Positions 8,223 to 16,460 of a stretch of DNA of 64,000 bases are shown piece after piece. The position numbers were made by a program, and so were the translations under genes. How positions within the stretch are numbered: position 1 is the first letter of the stretch; each line of letters begins with the position of its first letter. Under the pieces are notes generated by a model. That model was not told where the DNA came from and did no database searches. It saw only the letters and a program-made list of their open reading frames with translations. Origin of the DNA: an uncultured Phocaeicola sp. (GTDB lineage Bacteria; Bacteroidota; Bacteroidia; Bacteroidales; Bacteroidaceae); NCBI GenBank assembly GCA_944320855.1, contig CALUJF010000007.1, positions 1 through 64,000 of the forward strand. Direction: 5' to 3'.

Positions 8223-9521
8223 TTATTTATAGCTTATCCATTTTATCATTTCCTTCAGAGAAGGTTTCTTGCCGTACATAAGTATTCCTACTCTGTAAAT
8301 CTTTCCGGCCAGCCAGATGAGTGTGAAAGCTGATGCATACAGTATAACGAGGGATACTGTGGTTTGCCACAAAGGAGCATCAAGCGATACACGTACCATA
8401 GATACTATAGACGAAGTGAAAGGTATCATCGAGCACCATACGGCTAACGGGCCGTCGGCATTCTCGGCACTGTAGATTGCAGCATAAAGAGCAAATATCA
8501 GAAGGAATACTATAGGAGTCATAAACTGCTGGGAATCCTCGGCTTCGTTTATTGACGCACCTATGGCAGCAAATATAGAAGCATAGACCAGGTATCCGCC
8601 GATAAAATTCAGAACGAACAGTCCTCCTAAGGCAGGCAGGTTAAGATTGTTGATAGATGCCAGTATGGCGTTTGCCTCTGTTGGTTCAGGCATAGGTGCC
8701 GATGTGGCAGACATCATTATGTCCGGGTTCGACATGGCTGATACACCGAACATTAGTCCCGCTACGGTGAGTATCACAGCAAGCATTACTCCCCAAATGG
8801 CAAGCTGGAGTATTCCCACAAGGCCTATACCTATGATTTTGCCTATCATGAGCTGGAACGGGCGTACAGACGAAATCATAAGTTCCACAATGCGGTTTGT
8901 CTTTTCTTCCATTACGCTCTGCATCACCATTCCGCCGTATGACATTACGAACATATATATAAGGAACGTAAGTATCATACCTGCCGCTACGGCTACTCCG
9001 GCGTTCGATTCGCTCTCGCTGCCGTCGTCGCTCCACTTGATTGTGCGTATGCTGTAGGTCTGGTCGAAATCGTTCATAATCCTCTGTAGCTGAGGAATGT
9101 TGTAGCTTATCAGTTTGTCGTGACGAATCTGCTCGTTGATGGCATTGTTCACTATGCGCGACAGTCCTTGCGGAATCTCCTTCCGCGAATAGATGGCTGC
9201 TGCGTCAGGATTCTCTATCAGGTCGTCGGTGATTTCTATCACTGCGCTGTAGACGGTAGTATCAGTACGGAATTCATCTTTCATTTCCTCTTCGGGGAAG
9301 AAAAGATACGATTCATCGTTTGCCATCATTGGGAAGTATTTCCCGGTATGGTCTATCACGGCTATGTTTTTCTGTTCATCGCTCTTCACCATCGAAAGCA
9401 TCAGCGGTACGAATATCAGTGCTGCGAAGATGAACGGCATCAGGACAGTCAGTATGATGAATGATTTCTTGCTCACGCGGTTCATGAACTCGCGCTGTAT
9501 TATAATGAATGTCTTGTTCAT
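8223..9521 (-). CDS. ABC-2 type transporter permease (NatB-like)
   Basis: The 432-residue membrane protein has one N-terminal transmembrane segment (about residues 20-42), a long extracytoplasmic loop up to about residue 170, and then five or more membrane segments, ending with a short cytoplasmic tail. This is the ABC-2/NatB arrangement. The sequence VMEEKTNRIVELMISSVRPFQLMIGKIIG is split here as EEKTNRIVELMISSV and RPFQLMIGKIIG, a signature of this family. It follows the ATPase gene by 33 bp on the same strand, so the two form one exporter. The substrate is unknown; sodium export is only a family guess. Confidence 0.88.
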   Translation of the reverse strand: MNKTFIIIQREFMNRVSKKSFIILTVLMPFIFAALIFVPLMLSMVKSDEQKNIAVIDHTGKYFPMMANDESYLFFPEEEMKDEFRTDTTVYSAVIEITDDLIENPDAAAIYSRKEIPQGLSRIVNNAINEQIRHDKLISYNIPQLQRIMNDFDQTYSIRTIKWSDDGSESESNAGVAVAAGMILTFLIYMFVMSYGGMVMQSVMEEKTNRIVELMISSVRPFQLMIGKIIGIGLVGILQLAIWGVMLAVILTVAGLMFGVSAMSNPDIMMSATSAPMPEPTEANAILASINNLNLPALGGLFVLNFIGGYLVYASIFAAIGASINEAEDSQQFMTPIVFLLIFALYAAIYSAENADGPLAVWCSMIPFTSSIVSMVRVSLDAPLWQTTVSLVILYASAFTLIWLAGKIYRVGILMYGKKPSLKEMIKWISYK

Positions 9522-9527
9522 ATATTA

Positions 9528-9567
9528 GTTTGTGAGTTTATAAGTTCTTGAGTTTTACAGTTTGCTG
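9528..9567 (-). repeat. Diverged 8-bp periodic repeat upstream of the ABC permease
   Basis: Five consecutive 8-bp units each start with GTT on the plus strand: GTTTGTGA, GTTTATAA, GTTCTTGA, GTTTTACA and GTTTGCTG. The phase and period match the GTTGACAA arrays found elsewhere in the window, and the array again lies on the 5' side of a minus-strand gene. It overlaps the end of the ATPase gene, where it supplies the last codons and the stop. Confidence 0.55.
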
Positions 9568-10472
9568 TTCTCCACAGTCCTGATGAATATTTCGTTCATC
9601 GAAGGCAGGCATTCGGAGAACGATGTTACTTCGTTTACTGCTGCTATTGATGACAGCAACTGCGAATTGCTGATGTCGCTGCTCTTTTTGATGGTGTATA
9701 TATGTTCCCCGCCTTTTTCTTCTGATGACAGAATCTCGAACATACTGTTGGCGGACAGTTCGTCCCCCATGTGGAGTCCTAACCTGTAAGTGTTGGTCTT
9801 GAACTGCGAACGGACTTCGTTCACCTCGCCCTGCAGTACCACATGCGAGTGGTTTATCAAGGCTATGTTGTCGCATATTTCCTCTACCGATGACATATTG
9901 TGAGTGGAGAATATAATGGTGTGTCCCTGATTCTTCAGTTCTAAGATTTCTCTCTTGAGAAGTTCGGCGTTTACAGGGTCGAAACCGGAGAAGGGTTCGT
10001 CGAATATCAGCAGTTGAGGCTTGTGAAGTACGGTAATGACGAACTGCACTTTCTGCTGCATACCCTTCGATAGCTCTTCCAGCTTCTTGTCCCACCACTG
10101 TGTGATTTCAAACTTGTCGAACCATTCTTTCAGTCGTTTTGTGGCTTCGCGTTTGTCCAGTCCTTTAAGCTGTGCCAGGTAGATAGCCTGTTCGCCTACT
10201 TTCATCTTCTTGTATAGTCCTCTTTCCTCAGGCAGATAGCCGATGTTGTAGATATCGTCCGGCTGTGACAGATGACCGTTGAAATAAACCTTTCCTGAGT
10301 CAGGTGCCGTAATTCGGTTTATAATTCTGATGAGTGTGGTTTTTCCGGCTCCGTTAGGTCCGAGAAGTCCGAAAACCTTTCCTTGAGGTACTTTGATACT
10401 GACACCATCGAGGGCTTTATGGTTGGCATAACATTTTACAATGTCTTGAGCTTCCAAAAAGAATTCATTCAT
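9555..10472 (-). CDS. ABC transporter ATP-binding protein (NatA-like)
   Basis: The 305-residue protein has Walker A GPNGAGKTT (about residues 38-46), signature motif LSKGMQQK (about 135-142) and Walker B LLIFDEPFSG, followed by the switch His in IIFSTHNMSSVEE. The C-terminal 90 residues form an extra domain usual in NatA/CcmA-type exporters. It energises the ABC-2 permease encoded directly downstream. The gene is separated from yqeY by a hairpin, so this transporter is probably its own operon. Confidence 0.92.
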   Translation of the reverse strand: MNEFFLEAQDIVKCYANHKALDGVSIKVPQGKVFGLLGPNGAGKTTLIRIINRITAPDSGKVYFNGHLSQPDDIYNIGYLPEERGLYKKMKVGEQAIYLAQLKGLDKREATKRLKEWFDKFEITQWWDKKLEELSKGMQQKVQFVITVLHKPQLLIFDEPFSGFDPVNAELLKREILELKNQGHTIIFSTHNMSSVEEICDNIALINHSHVVLQGEVNEVRSQFKTNTYRLGLHMGDELSANSMFEILSSEEKGGEHIYTIKKSSDISNSQLLSSIAAVNEVTSFSECLPSMNEIFIRTVENSKL

Positions 10473-10497
10473 AAGTGTTTGGTTTTGTTTCTTATAA

Positions 10498-10555
10498 AGA
10501 AAAACGGTATATACACGATGAACATCTTTATACTATGTCATAATGTATATACCGT
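10498..10555 (-). terminator. Hairpin with T-run downstream of yqeY
   Basis: An 11-bp perfect stem ACGGTATATAC/GTATATACCGT (10504-10514 with 10545-10555) spans a 30-nt loop. On the minus strand it is followed by four T, a C and three T. The long loop is unusual for an intrinsic terminator, so an operator for the ABC operon that begins 26 bp further on is also possible. Confidence 0.5.
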
Positions 10556-10590
10556 CGTTTAAGGAAATAAATATTTAAAGTAAAAGTATA

Positions 10591-11040
10591 TTATCCGAGG
10601 AGTTCTTTCACCTTAGCCGAGATAGCTCTTCCTTCTGCAAGGCCTGCAAGTTCTTTTGAAGCAACACCCATTACTTTTCCCATATCCTTGCCGTCTTTTG
10701 CGCCGGTACGTTCTATGATTTCTTTCAGCTTGGCTTCCAGTTCTTCAGCAGAGAGCTGTTTAGGAAGGTAAGCCTCTATTACATGTACCTGGGCCATTTC
10801 GCTTTCAGCCAGGTCAGCACGTCCCTGACCTTCATACACGGCTGCAGAGTCTTTTCCCTGTTTTACGAGTTTCTGCATGATTTTCAGTGCAGCGTCGTCA
10901 GTCAGTGTATCATTTGCTCCTGGAGCTGTTTTAGCTTCAAGGAAGAATTTTTTTACGTTACGCAAAGTTTCAAGTTTCACTTTGTCTTTAGCCTTCATGG
11001 CTTCTTTGATATCGTTGCTAATCTGTTCAAATAAATCCAT
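10591..11040 (-). CDS. yqeY: GatB/YqeY domain-containing protein
   Basis: The 149-residue all-helical protein shows the YqeY pattern: LFEQISNDIKEAMKAKDKVK at the start, YLPKQLSAEELEAKLKEII in the middle, and GKVMGVASKELAGLAEGR near the end. The fold is that of the tRNA-binding tail domain of GatB, the amidotransferase that makes Gln-tRNA and Asn-tRNA, but the standalone protein has no settled function. It lies downstream of ftsZ, separated by an 8-bp repeat element with a hairpin. This placement after ftsZ is shared with other Bacteroidales as far as I recall. Confidence 0.88.
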   Translation of the reverse strand: MDLFEQISNDIKEAMKAKDKVKLETLRNVKKFFLEAKTAPGANDTLTDDAALKIMQKLVKQGKDSAAVYEGQGRADLAESEMAQVHVIEAYLPKQLSAEELEAKLKEIIERTGAKDGKDMGKVMGVASKELAGLAEGRAISAKVKELLG

Positions 11041-11067
11041 AATATGTAAGTTTAAAATTTGTTTTTA

Positions 11068-11145
11068 GTTGATAAGTTGACGAGTTGATAAGGTTCCATC
11101 CGGATGGAGAACCTTGTAAACTTGTAACTGAAGCCTTGTAACTTC
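11068..11145 (-). repeat. Octamer repeat element between ftsZ and yqeY
   Basis: Three 8-bp units (GTTGATAA, GTTGACGA, GTTGATAA at 11068-11091) are followed by an imperfect palindrome built around CATCCGGATG (about 11093-11113) and then segments TTGTAAAC, TTGTAACT and GAAGCCTTGTAACT. The same parts recur before the envelope genes at 30-45 kb. It is in sense orientation for yqeY on the minus strand. Confidence 0.75.
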
Positions 11146-12453
11146 TTAGAAGAAACTGATTACCGAACTTTCATTTCCGTTGTTATCGGAAGTCTGTGCC
11201 GGAGTTTCCTGCATAGCAGCTTTCGACTGAATGCTTTCAAGCTCGCTCTTTGTTCTCTTGTAGGTAGGTATTGTTTCTACCATACTTATGATGTCTTCGT
11301 TGTCGAGGTCTTCCTGACTGAACACATACAGATGGTGTCTTCTCTTTCTGTTGGTTCTCACCATGTTGGCACCATAGTAGTTGCTTCTTCGGTCTTCCTT
11401 CTTTTGTCTTATCTCTTCCTGCTCTGCAAGTCGTTCTTCTTCCTCTCTTGTATGCTTCTGCATCACGTTGTCCATTCCAGGAACGTCCGAGATACCGAAA
11501 CCGGTAGCAAGGATAGTGAATTTGATTTTCGACTCAATGGAACTGTCTTCATAAAGTCCCCACTTGGTCTCAAAATCTTTTCCGAATTTGCTCATGAAGT
11601 CGTGGATTTCGTCCATTTCGTTCATCATAAGCTCGCTTGTAGGGCTGTATGTGATAACGAACAATACCTTTTTGGAATTGAAGATATCGTTGTTGTTCAG
11701 GAGCGGTGAGTTCAGGGCATCGTTGATGGCCTTGGTAACTCTGCCTTCGCCTTCACCGTAGCCTGTACTCATGATAGCTACTCCACCATCTTTCAGTACA
11801 GTTTTGACATCGTTGAAGTCGAGGTTTATCTTACCTCTTAAAGTTATTATTTCAGCAATACTTTTTGCGGCTACAGACAGAGTGTCGTCGGCTCTTCCGA
11901 AAGCGTTCATTACGCTTATGTCTGAATAAACGTCGCGCAGTCTTTCGTTGTTGATGACAAGCAGAGCATCCACATGCTTGCTCATTTCCTCTACACCGTC
12001 AAGAGCCTGGTCAATCTTCTTGTTGCCCTCGAACAGGAAAGGTATGGTTACGATACCCACAGTAAGTATATCCATGTCTTTGGCTGCCTTGGCTATGATT
12101 GGTGCAGCACCAGTACCTGTACCTCCACCCATACCGGCAGTGATGAAAGCCATACGGCATCCGTCATTGAGCATTTCCTTTACTTGTTCAATGCTTTCTT
12201 CGGCCGCAGCTCTTGCTCTTTCCGGACGGTTACCTGCTCCCAGACCTTCGCTACCGAGCTGTAGCTTGATTGGAACCGGCGACTCGTCCAATGCCTGATT
12301 ATCGGTATTGCACACCACAAAGTTTACGTCATGTATACCTTCTCTGTACATGTGGTTTACGGCGTTACCGCCACCACCACCTACTCCTATGACTTTAATT
12401 ATATGTTGTACGTCTTTCGGAAAGTCGAAAGGCATTGTTGTTTCGTCTGACAT
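11146..12453 (-). CDS. ftsZ: Cell division protein FtsZ
   Basis: The 435-residue tubulin-like GTPase assembles the division ring. The GTP-binding motif GGGTGTG is at residues 109-115, preceded by VIGVGGGGGNAVNHM, and the T7 loop has NLDFNDVKTVL. The core ends near residue 330; a variable linker rich in charged residues follows, with EEEERLAEQEEIRQKKEDRR. The C-terminus ends ESSVISFF, where FtsZ normally carries the peptide that binds FtsA and other partners. It is the last gene of the dcw cluster and directly follows ftsA in the direction of transcription. A diverged 8-bp repeat lies before its start. Confidence 0.96.
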   Translation of the reverse strand: MSDETTMPFDFPKDVQHIIKVIGVGGGGGNAVNHMYREGIHDVNFVVCNTDNQALDESPVPIKLQLGSEGLGAGNRPERARAAAEESIEQVKEMLNDGCRMAFITAGMGGGTGTGAAPIIAKAAKDMDILTVGIVTIPFLFEGNKKIDQALDGVEEMSKHVDALLVINNERLRDVYSDISVMNAFGRADDTLSVAAKSIAEIITLRGKINLDFNDVKTVLKDGGVAIMSTGYGEGEGRVTKAINDALNSPLLNNNDIFNSKKVLFVITYSPTSELMMNEMDEIHDFMSKFGKDFETKWGLYEDSSIESKIKFTILATGFGISDVPGMDNVMQKHTREEEERLAEQEEIRQKKEDRRSNYYGANMVRTNRKRRHHLYVFSQEDLDNEDIISMVETIPTYKRTKSELESIQSKAAMQETPAQTSDNNGNESSVISFF

Positions 12454-12455
12454 AT

Positions 12456-12570
12456 CGTTGTATAAGTTTTAAGTTTAAAGTTTTAAAGTTGCTGAGTTTT
12501 AAGTCTATGTTTGCCGGCAGTTGATTGTAATTGTCCGCAAACTTATAAGCTGAAAACTAACAAACTTATA
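12456..12570 (-). repeat. Diverged octamer-like repeat between ftsA and ftsZ
   Basis: The gap contains successive 7-8 bp units starting with GTT on the plus strand, such as GTTTTAA, GTTTAAA, GTTTTAAA and GTTGCTGA (about 12465-12505), followed by a non-repetitive stretch and ACTTATAAGC-like sequence. It resembles a worn-down copy of the octamer element and has the same orientation relative to ftsZ. The relation is based on period and phase only. Confidence 0.4.
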
Positions 12571-14346
12571 TTATTTCATTCCATCAAAAAGTTCTTCCGA
12601 GGCTTTGCTCATGCCTTGCTTTATCCTGTCGAAGATACTTCTTTTCTTGTTCTTCTGTGACTTGATTATCTTTTCTTCCAAATCTTCAATAACCATATTG
12701 CAGTCCGGAATATTGTATTTCTTTGCAGCTTCCAGTTTCTCTTTTGCCGATTTGTAGTGCTCCTTGTCTATCATCTCAATAGCTTCCTCAAGTATTTTGT
12801 CGCACTCTTCTTTCCTCTGCTTTTCTCTTTGTTTTTCGGCCTGCAACTGAGCTTCTTTGATAGCTTTTACTCTTTCGGCTTCTTCAAGCAGTCTTTGAGC
12901 TTCCTTTTCCAGAGAGTCTATTTCACGTGCTTTCGATTCGACATTCAGTAGTTTAGCCTTTGCCAGAATCTCAAGAGCTTCAGTGTAGCTTCTGCTAAGT
13001 ATCAGCTGTGAGGCAGTGATTACCAACTGATGGCATTCCTTTGTGTAGTCAGGTTTTTCCGGTTCAACGATTTCTACCTGAATCTCATTATTCAAATCCT
13101 CATTGGTCTGATTCTCCTCGTTCTTAGGCTTTTCTTCATTCTCCTTAGGCTTTTCATCTTCGTTGAAATCTAACTGATGACCTTTTCTCGGGTCGATTCT
13201 GCAGCAGTTTTCTTCACCTGATAGAAGTATTCCGATTAGTGTATTCGACTTTCCGTCCTTCGGCAGACTGACATTGCCGAACAGGTTAGTTTCGCCTGTA
13301 TGCGCTATTCTTACTTTCTCAAACTTTGTAATGTTTGTTATTGCCTTGTCGATATTAGGCATGTTTGAAACACCGCCGGTTACAACTATTCCTGCCATCA
13401 GACTGTCACTGTAGTTTGAAAGCTTTATCTGGTTGAACACATTGGTTATGATTTCATTAACTCTGGCTTCCACTATATCCTCAAGTGTTCTTGACATGAT
13501 TGAGCACTTTCCGTCTATGGTATATTCAGAATCCTGAACTTCCTCACCTTCTTTATGTTCTGTATATGCCGATGCATATCTTATTTTTATAAGTTCGGCA
13601 TCGTCTTCTTCTATTTGTTTGCTGCATATATCCTTGGTGATATTGTTTCCTCCCAGAGGAATTACGCATGCATGACGAAGTATATTGTTTTTGTATATGG
13701 CAACAGTAGTGGTATCAGCTCCGAAATCTATAAGAGCACATCCTGACCTTTTCTCGTTCGTTGTAAGCACAGTGTCGGCAGTTGCCATTGGAGATATAGT
13801 AAATCCGGCAATCTCATATCCCGTGTGCGAGAGACATTGTCTGATGTTCTGTTTTACAGAAGGGCGTGCTATTATGTTAAGATAGTTCCCTTCTATGTTG
13901 CTTGCTGTTGTACCTACAGGCTCAGTCAGAAGGTTGTTTCCCACTTTATATTCTTGTGGCTCAACAGCTAATATTTCATAATCCAAAAGCGGAGTTTCCA
14001 TATTGGCCTGCATCATGCTGTCGATGATGGCCTGTGATATTCTTGTATCGTCGCCTAACTGCCTTGACTCTGTATTCTTGATACTTCTGAGTGACAATCC
14101 TCCGATACCTATATATACCTTCTTGATTCCAGCCTGAAGTTTGTTTTCAAGGTCCTTAATCACTGAAGTCAGCTTCTGTGTGGTCTTATCCAAATTATAG
14201 ATGACTCCTTTTTTAATACAATCATCAGACTTTTCTGACGAATACGCTAAAATATTTACGCTTCCGTCAGCATTCTTTTTGCCTGCTATGCCTGAAATAT
14301 CAGTCGAACCAAGTTCTATTGCTACTATGAAATCTGTTGCTGCCAT
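12571..14346 (-). CDS. ftsA: Cell division protein FtsA with a long C-terminal insertion
   Basis: The actin-like protein tethers FtsZ to the membrane. The first 385 or so residues are the FtsA core: FIVAIELGSTDISGIAG at the N-terminus, the SHS2 region, and the phosphate and adenosine motifs CALIDFGADTTTVAIY and GIVVTGGVSNMPNI. The protein is 591 residues, against roughly 420 for enterobacterial FtsA. Most of the excess is an acidic low-complexity stretch (DEKPKENEEKPKNEENQ) and a Lys/Glu-rich coiled coil of about 130 residues, placed between the core and the C-terminal amphipathic helix SIFDRIKQGMSKASEELFDG that should bind the membrane. The extension may act as a spacer between the ring and the membrane; this is inference. 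It lies between ftsQ and ftsZ, with 6 bp to ftsQ. Confidence 0.93.
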   Translation of the reverse strand: MAATDFIVAIELGSTDISGIAGKKNADGSVNILAYSSEKSDDCIKKGVIYNLDKTTQKLTSVIKDLENKLQAGIKKVYIGIGGLSLRSIKNTESRQLGDDTRISQAIIDSMMQANMETPLLDYEILAVEPQEYKVGNNLLTEPVGTTASNIEGNYLNIIARPSVKQNIRQCLSHTGYEIAGFTISPMATADTVLTTNEKRSGCALIDFGADTTTVAIYKNNILRHACVIPLGGNNITKDICSKQIEEDDAELIKIRYASAYTEHKEGEEVQDSEYTIDGKCSIMSRTLEDIVEARVNEIITNVFNQIKLSNYSDSLMAGIVVTGGVSNMPNIDKAITNITKFEKVRIAHTGETNLFGNVSLPKDGKSNTLIGILLSGEENCCRIDPRKGHQLDFNEDEKPKENEEKPKNEENQTNEDLNNEIQVEIVEPEKPDYTKECHQLVITASQLILSRSYTEALEILAKAKLLNVESKAREIDSLEKEAQRLLEEAERVKAIKEAQLQAEKQREKQRKEECDKILEEAIEMIDKEHYKSAKEKLEAAKKYNIPDCNMVIEDLEEKIIKSQKNKKRSIFDRIKQGMSKASEELFDGMK

Positions 14347-14352
14347 ATCTTG

Positions 14353-15087
14353 TTACTTCTTTTTTGTGCAAATTATCTGGTTGTTGAATTCAACGCTTAT
14401 ACGTTCATATTTGTTCCATCCCACTTTGTTCAGCCCTTCCGTGTAGAATGCTTTCAGTTTTCTGAACTTTGTTTCATACATTTCCGGTTTCCCGATGAAG
14501 AGAATGTGGTCTCCGACTCTCGGAACAAGTTCTATTTCCTGCTTGTTTGTTACATTTATCTGTTCTATCTGAGCTTTCCAGAAATCGTCAGACTGCAGGA
14601 ATTTAGCTAACTCGAACAGCTTTTCCTGAGCGAATTTTCTGTCAATGTAACCGGTGGCTATAGCCACATGTACCGGTTTCCCGTTGGCCTTCATTGCCTT
14701 TCCTTCGCTGTCTATGTAATAATTGTCACCGTTACTGCTCATCACTCTCATGAGAGGGATTCTCTGGTATAAATCTATTTTCACCTTTCCGGCTGCGGTA
14801 ATGTAACATTCTACGTCTTTGATAAATGGATTTTTCTCCAACAGCACTTCCATCTTTCGTATATTGATGTCTTTTTGTTTGACATCAACGGGTAACAGCT
14901 TTTCCCGTTTTAGAGAATTTTCTATGTCCTTGATTGTGATGAAACCATAGTCGGTATCGTCCATTATCTCCAATTCCATACCCTTGCAAGTCCTTTCCAA
15001 AGGCTTTGCATTGAATACAGTTATTGCCAACACCAGATAAACCGATGTTGCAATAAGTCCCAAGAGTATGAAAATTCGTTTTATCAT
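14353..15087 (-). CDS. ftsQ: Cell division protein FtsQ
   Basis: The 244-residue protein has one N-terminal transmembrane segment (about residues 4-24) and then a periplasmic POTRA-like region (MEVLLEKNPFIKDVECYITAAG reads as MEVLLEKNPFIKDVEC followed by YITAAGKVKIDLYQRIPLMR). It links the early Z-ring proteins to the septal synthases FtsW and FtsI. The sequence is weakly conserved, as usual for FtsQ in this phylum, and position supports the call: it overlaps murC by 4 bp and is 6 bp from ftsA. Confidence 0.88.
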   Translation of the reverse strand: MIKRIFILLGLIATSVYLVLAITVFNAKPLERTCKGMELEIMDDTDYGFITIKDIENSLKREKLLPVDVKQKDINIRKMEVLLEKNPFIKDVECYITAAGKVKIDLYQRIPLMRVMSSNGDNYYIDSEGKAMKANGKPVHVAIATGYIDRKFAQEKLFELAKFLQSDDFWKAQIEQINVTNKQEIELVPRVGDHILFIGKPEMYETKFRKLKAFYTEGLNKVGWNKYERISVEFNNQIICTKKK

Positions 15088-16460
15088 TTATTCTTTAGTG
15101 TGTTACATATTTGTGGTACCATGTTCTCTATATCTCCTGCACCAAGAGTTATGAGTACTTCTATGTTTTTCTTCGACAGAATATCAGTCAATTCGTCCTT
15201 ACTGCACATTACAGCCGATGAAACATTCTCGAGATTGTCGAATATAAGGCGGCTTGTTACTCCTTCGATAGGAAGTTCTCTTGCAGGGTATATGTCAAGC
15301 AGGATAACTTCGTCTGCTAACGAAAGGCTTGAAGCAAATTCCTTATAGAAATCTCTGGTACGGGTAAACAAGTGAGGCTGGAACACCACTGTTACCTTCT
15401 TTCCCGGATATAATGCCTTGATTGAAGAAATGCTCTGGCTGATTTCTGCCGGATGATGTGCGTAATCGCTTAAGAATACCAGATTATCTTCCTTAATCTT
15501 GAAATCAAACCTTCTGTCAACTCCTCCGAATGTATGCATTGCCTTTTTTATCTCTTCGTCAGTTACTCCGGATATTTGTGCCAAAGCCATTGCAGCTACT
15601 CCGTTCTCGATGTTTACATATACCGGAACACCTAACTGAATGTCGTTTATATTGCCAAATGGAGAAACATAGTCAAAAATGATTTCGCCATTTCCTATTC
15701 TGATATTTTCGGCTCTGAAATCTCCTTCGCCTATACCATAGGTAAGAACCTTAACGCCTTCTTGTACCCTTGGTGTCAGTTCTATTTCTTTTTTAGCTAT
15801 CAGGTAACCTCCTGGGACAATTAGTGATGTATATTTATTGAAACTTTCCAAATAAGCTTCTCTTGTTCCGTATATGTCAAGATGGTCTGAATCTACAGCA
15901 GTAACTACTGTAGCAAACGGGGTCAGCCAATGGAATGACCTGTCAAACTCGTCAGCCTCTATTACTACATATTCACTTTTATCTGAAAGCAGGAGATTTG
16001 TCTTATAGTTTTTCGATATACCTCCAAGAAAGGCATTGCAGCCTACGTGTGACTGATGCAGCAGATGCGCAACCATGGTTGATGTAGTTGTCTTTCCGTG
16101 TGTACCGGCTACGCATAGACCTTTCTCTGTTTGCGTAATCATTCCCAATACCTGTGCACGTTTCAGAATCTCAAAACCATTTTCTCTGAAATACACAAGC
16201 TCTTTATGTTCCTGAGGTATAGCCGGAGTGTAAACAACCAAAGTATCCTCCTTGCTTTTACATTCTGCCGGAATAAGATTTGCATCCTCCTCGTAATGTA
16301 TATATGCACCTTCTTCAATCAATTTCTCTGTCAGCTCGCTCGGCGTACGGTCGTAGCCGGCCACTTTCTTGCCTTTTGACAAGAAGTAACGGACCAAGGC
16401 ACTCATTCCGATACCTCCGGCACCAATGAAATAAACCGATTTTATAGAATTAATGTTCAT
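15084..16460 (-). CDS. murC: UDP-N-acetylmuramate--L-alanine ligase
   Basis: The 458-residue Mur ligase adds L-alanine to UDP-MurNAc in the cytoplasm, the first step of stem peptide synthesis. It has the N-terminal nucleotide-binding motif FIGAGGIGMSALVRYFLSKG (residues 11-30), the ATP-binding loop CVAGTHGKTTTST (about residues 116-128) and the central DHLDIYGT. The C-terminal domain contains DYAHHPAEI, typical of MurC. Length is normal. It overlaps murG by 11 bp and ftsQ by 4 bp, which indicates tight cotranscription. Confidence 0.96.
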   Translation of the reverse strand: MNINSIKSVYFIGAGGIGMSALVRYFLSKGKKVAGYDRTPSELTEKLIEEGAYIHYEEDANLIPAECKSKEDTLVVYTPAIPQEHKELVYFRENGFEILKRAQVLGMITQTEKGLCVAGTHGKTTTSTMVAHLLHQSHVGCNAFLGGISKNYKTNLLLSDKSEYVVIEADEFDRSFHWLTPFATVVTAVDSDHLDIYGTREAYLESFNKYTSLIVPGGYLIAKKEIELTPRVQEGVKVLTYGIGEGDFRAENIRIGNGEIIFDYVSPFGNINDIQLGVPVYVNIENGVAAMALAQISGVTDEEIKKAMHTFGGVDRRFDFKIKEDNLVFLSDYAHHPAEISQSISSIKALYPGKKVTVVFQPHLFTRTRDFYKEFASSLSLADEVILLDIYPARELPIEGVTSRLIFDNLENVSSAVMCSKDELTDILSKKNIEVLITLGAGDIENMVPQICNTLKNK

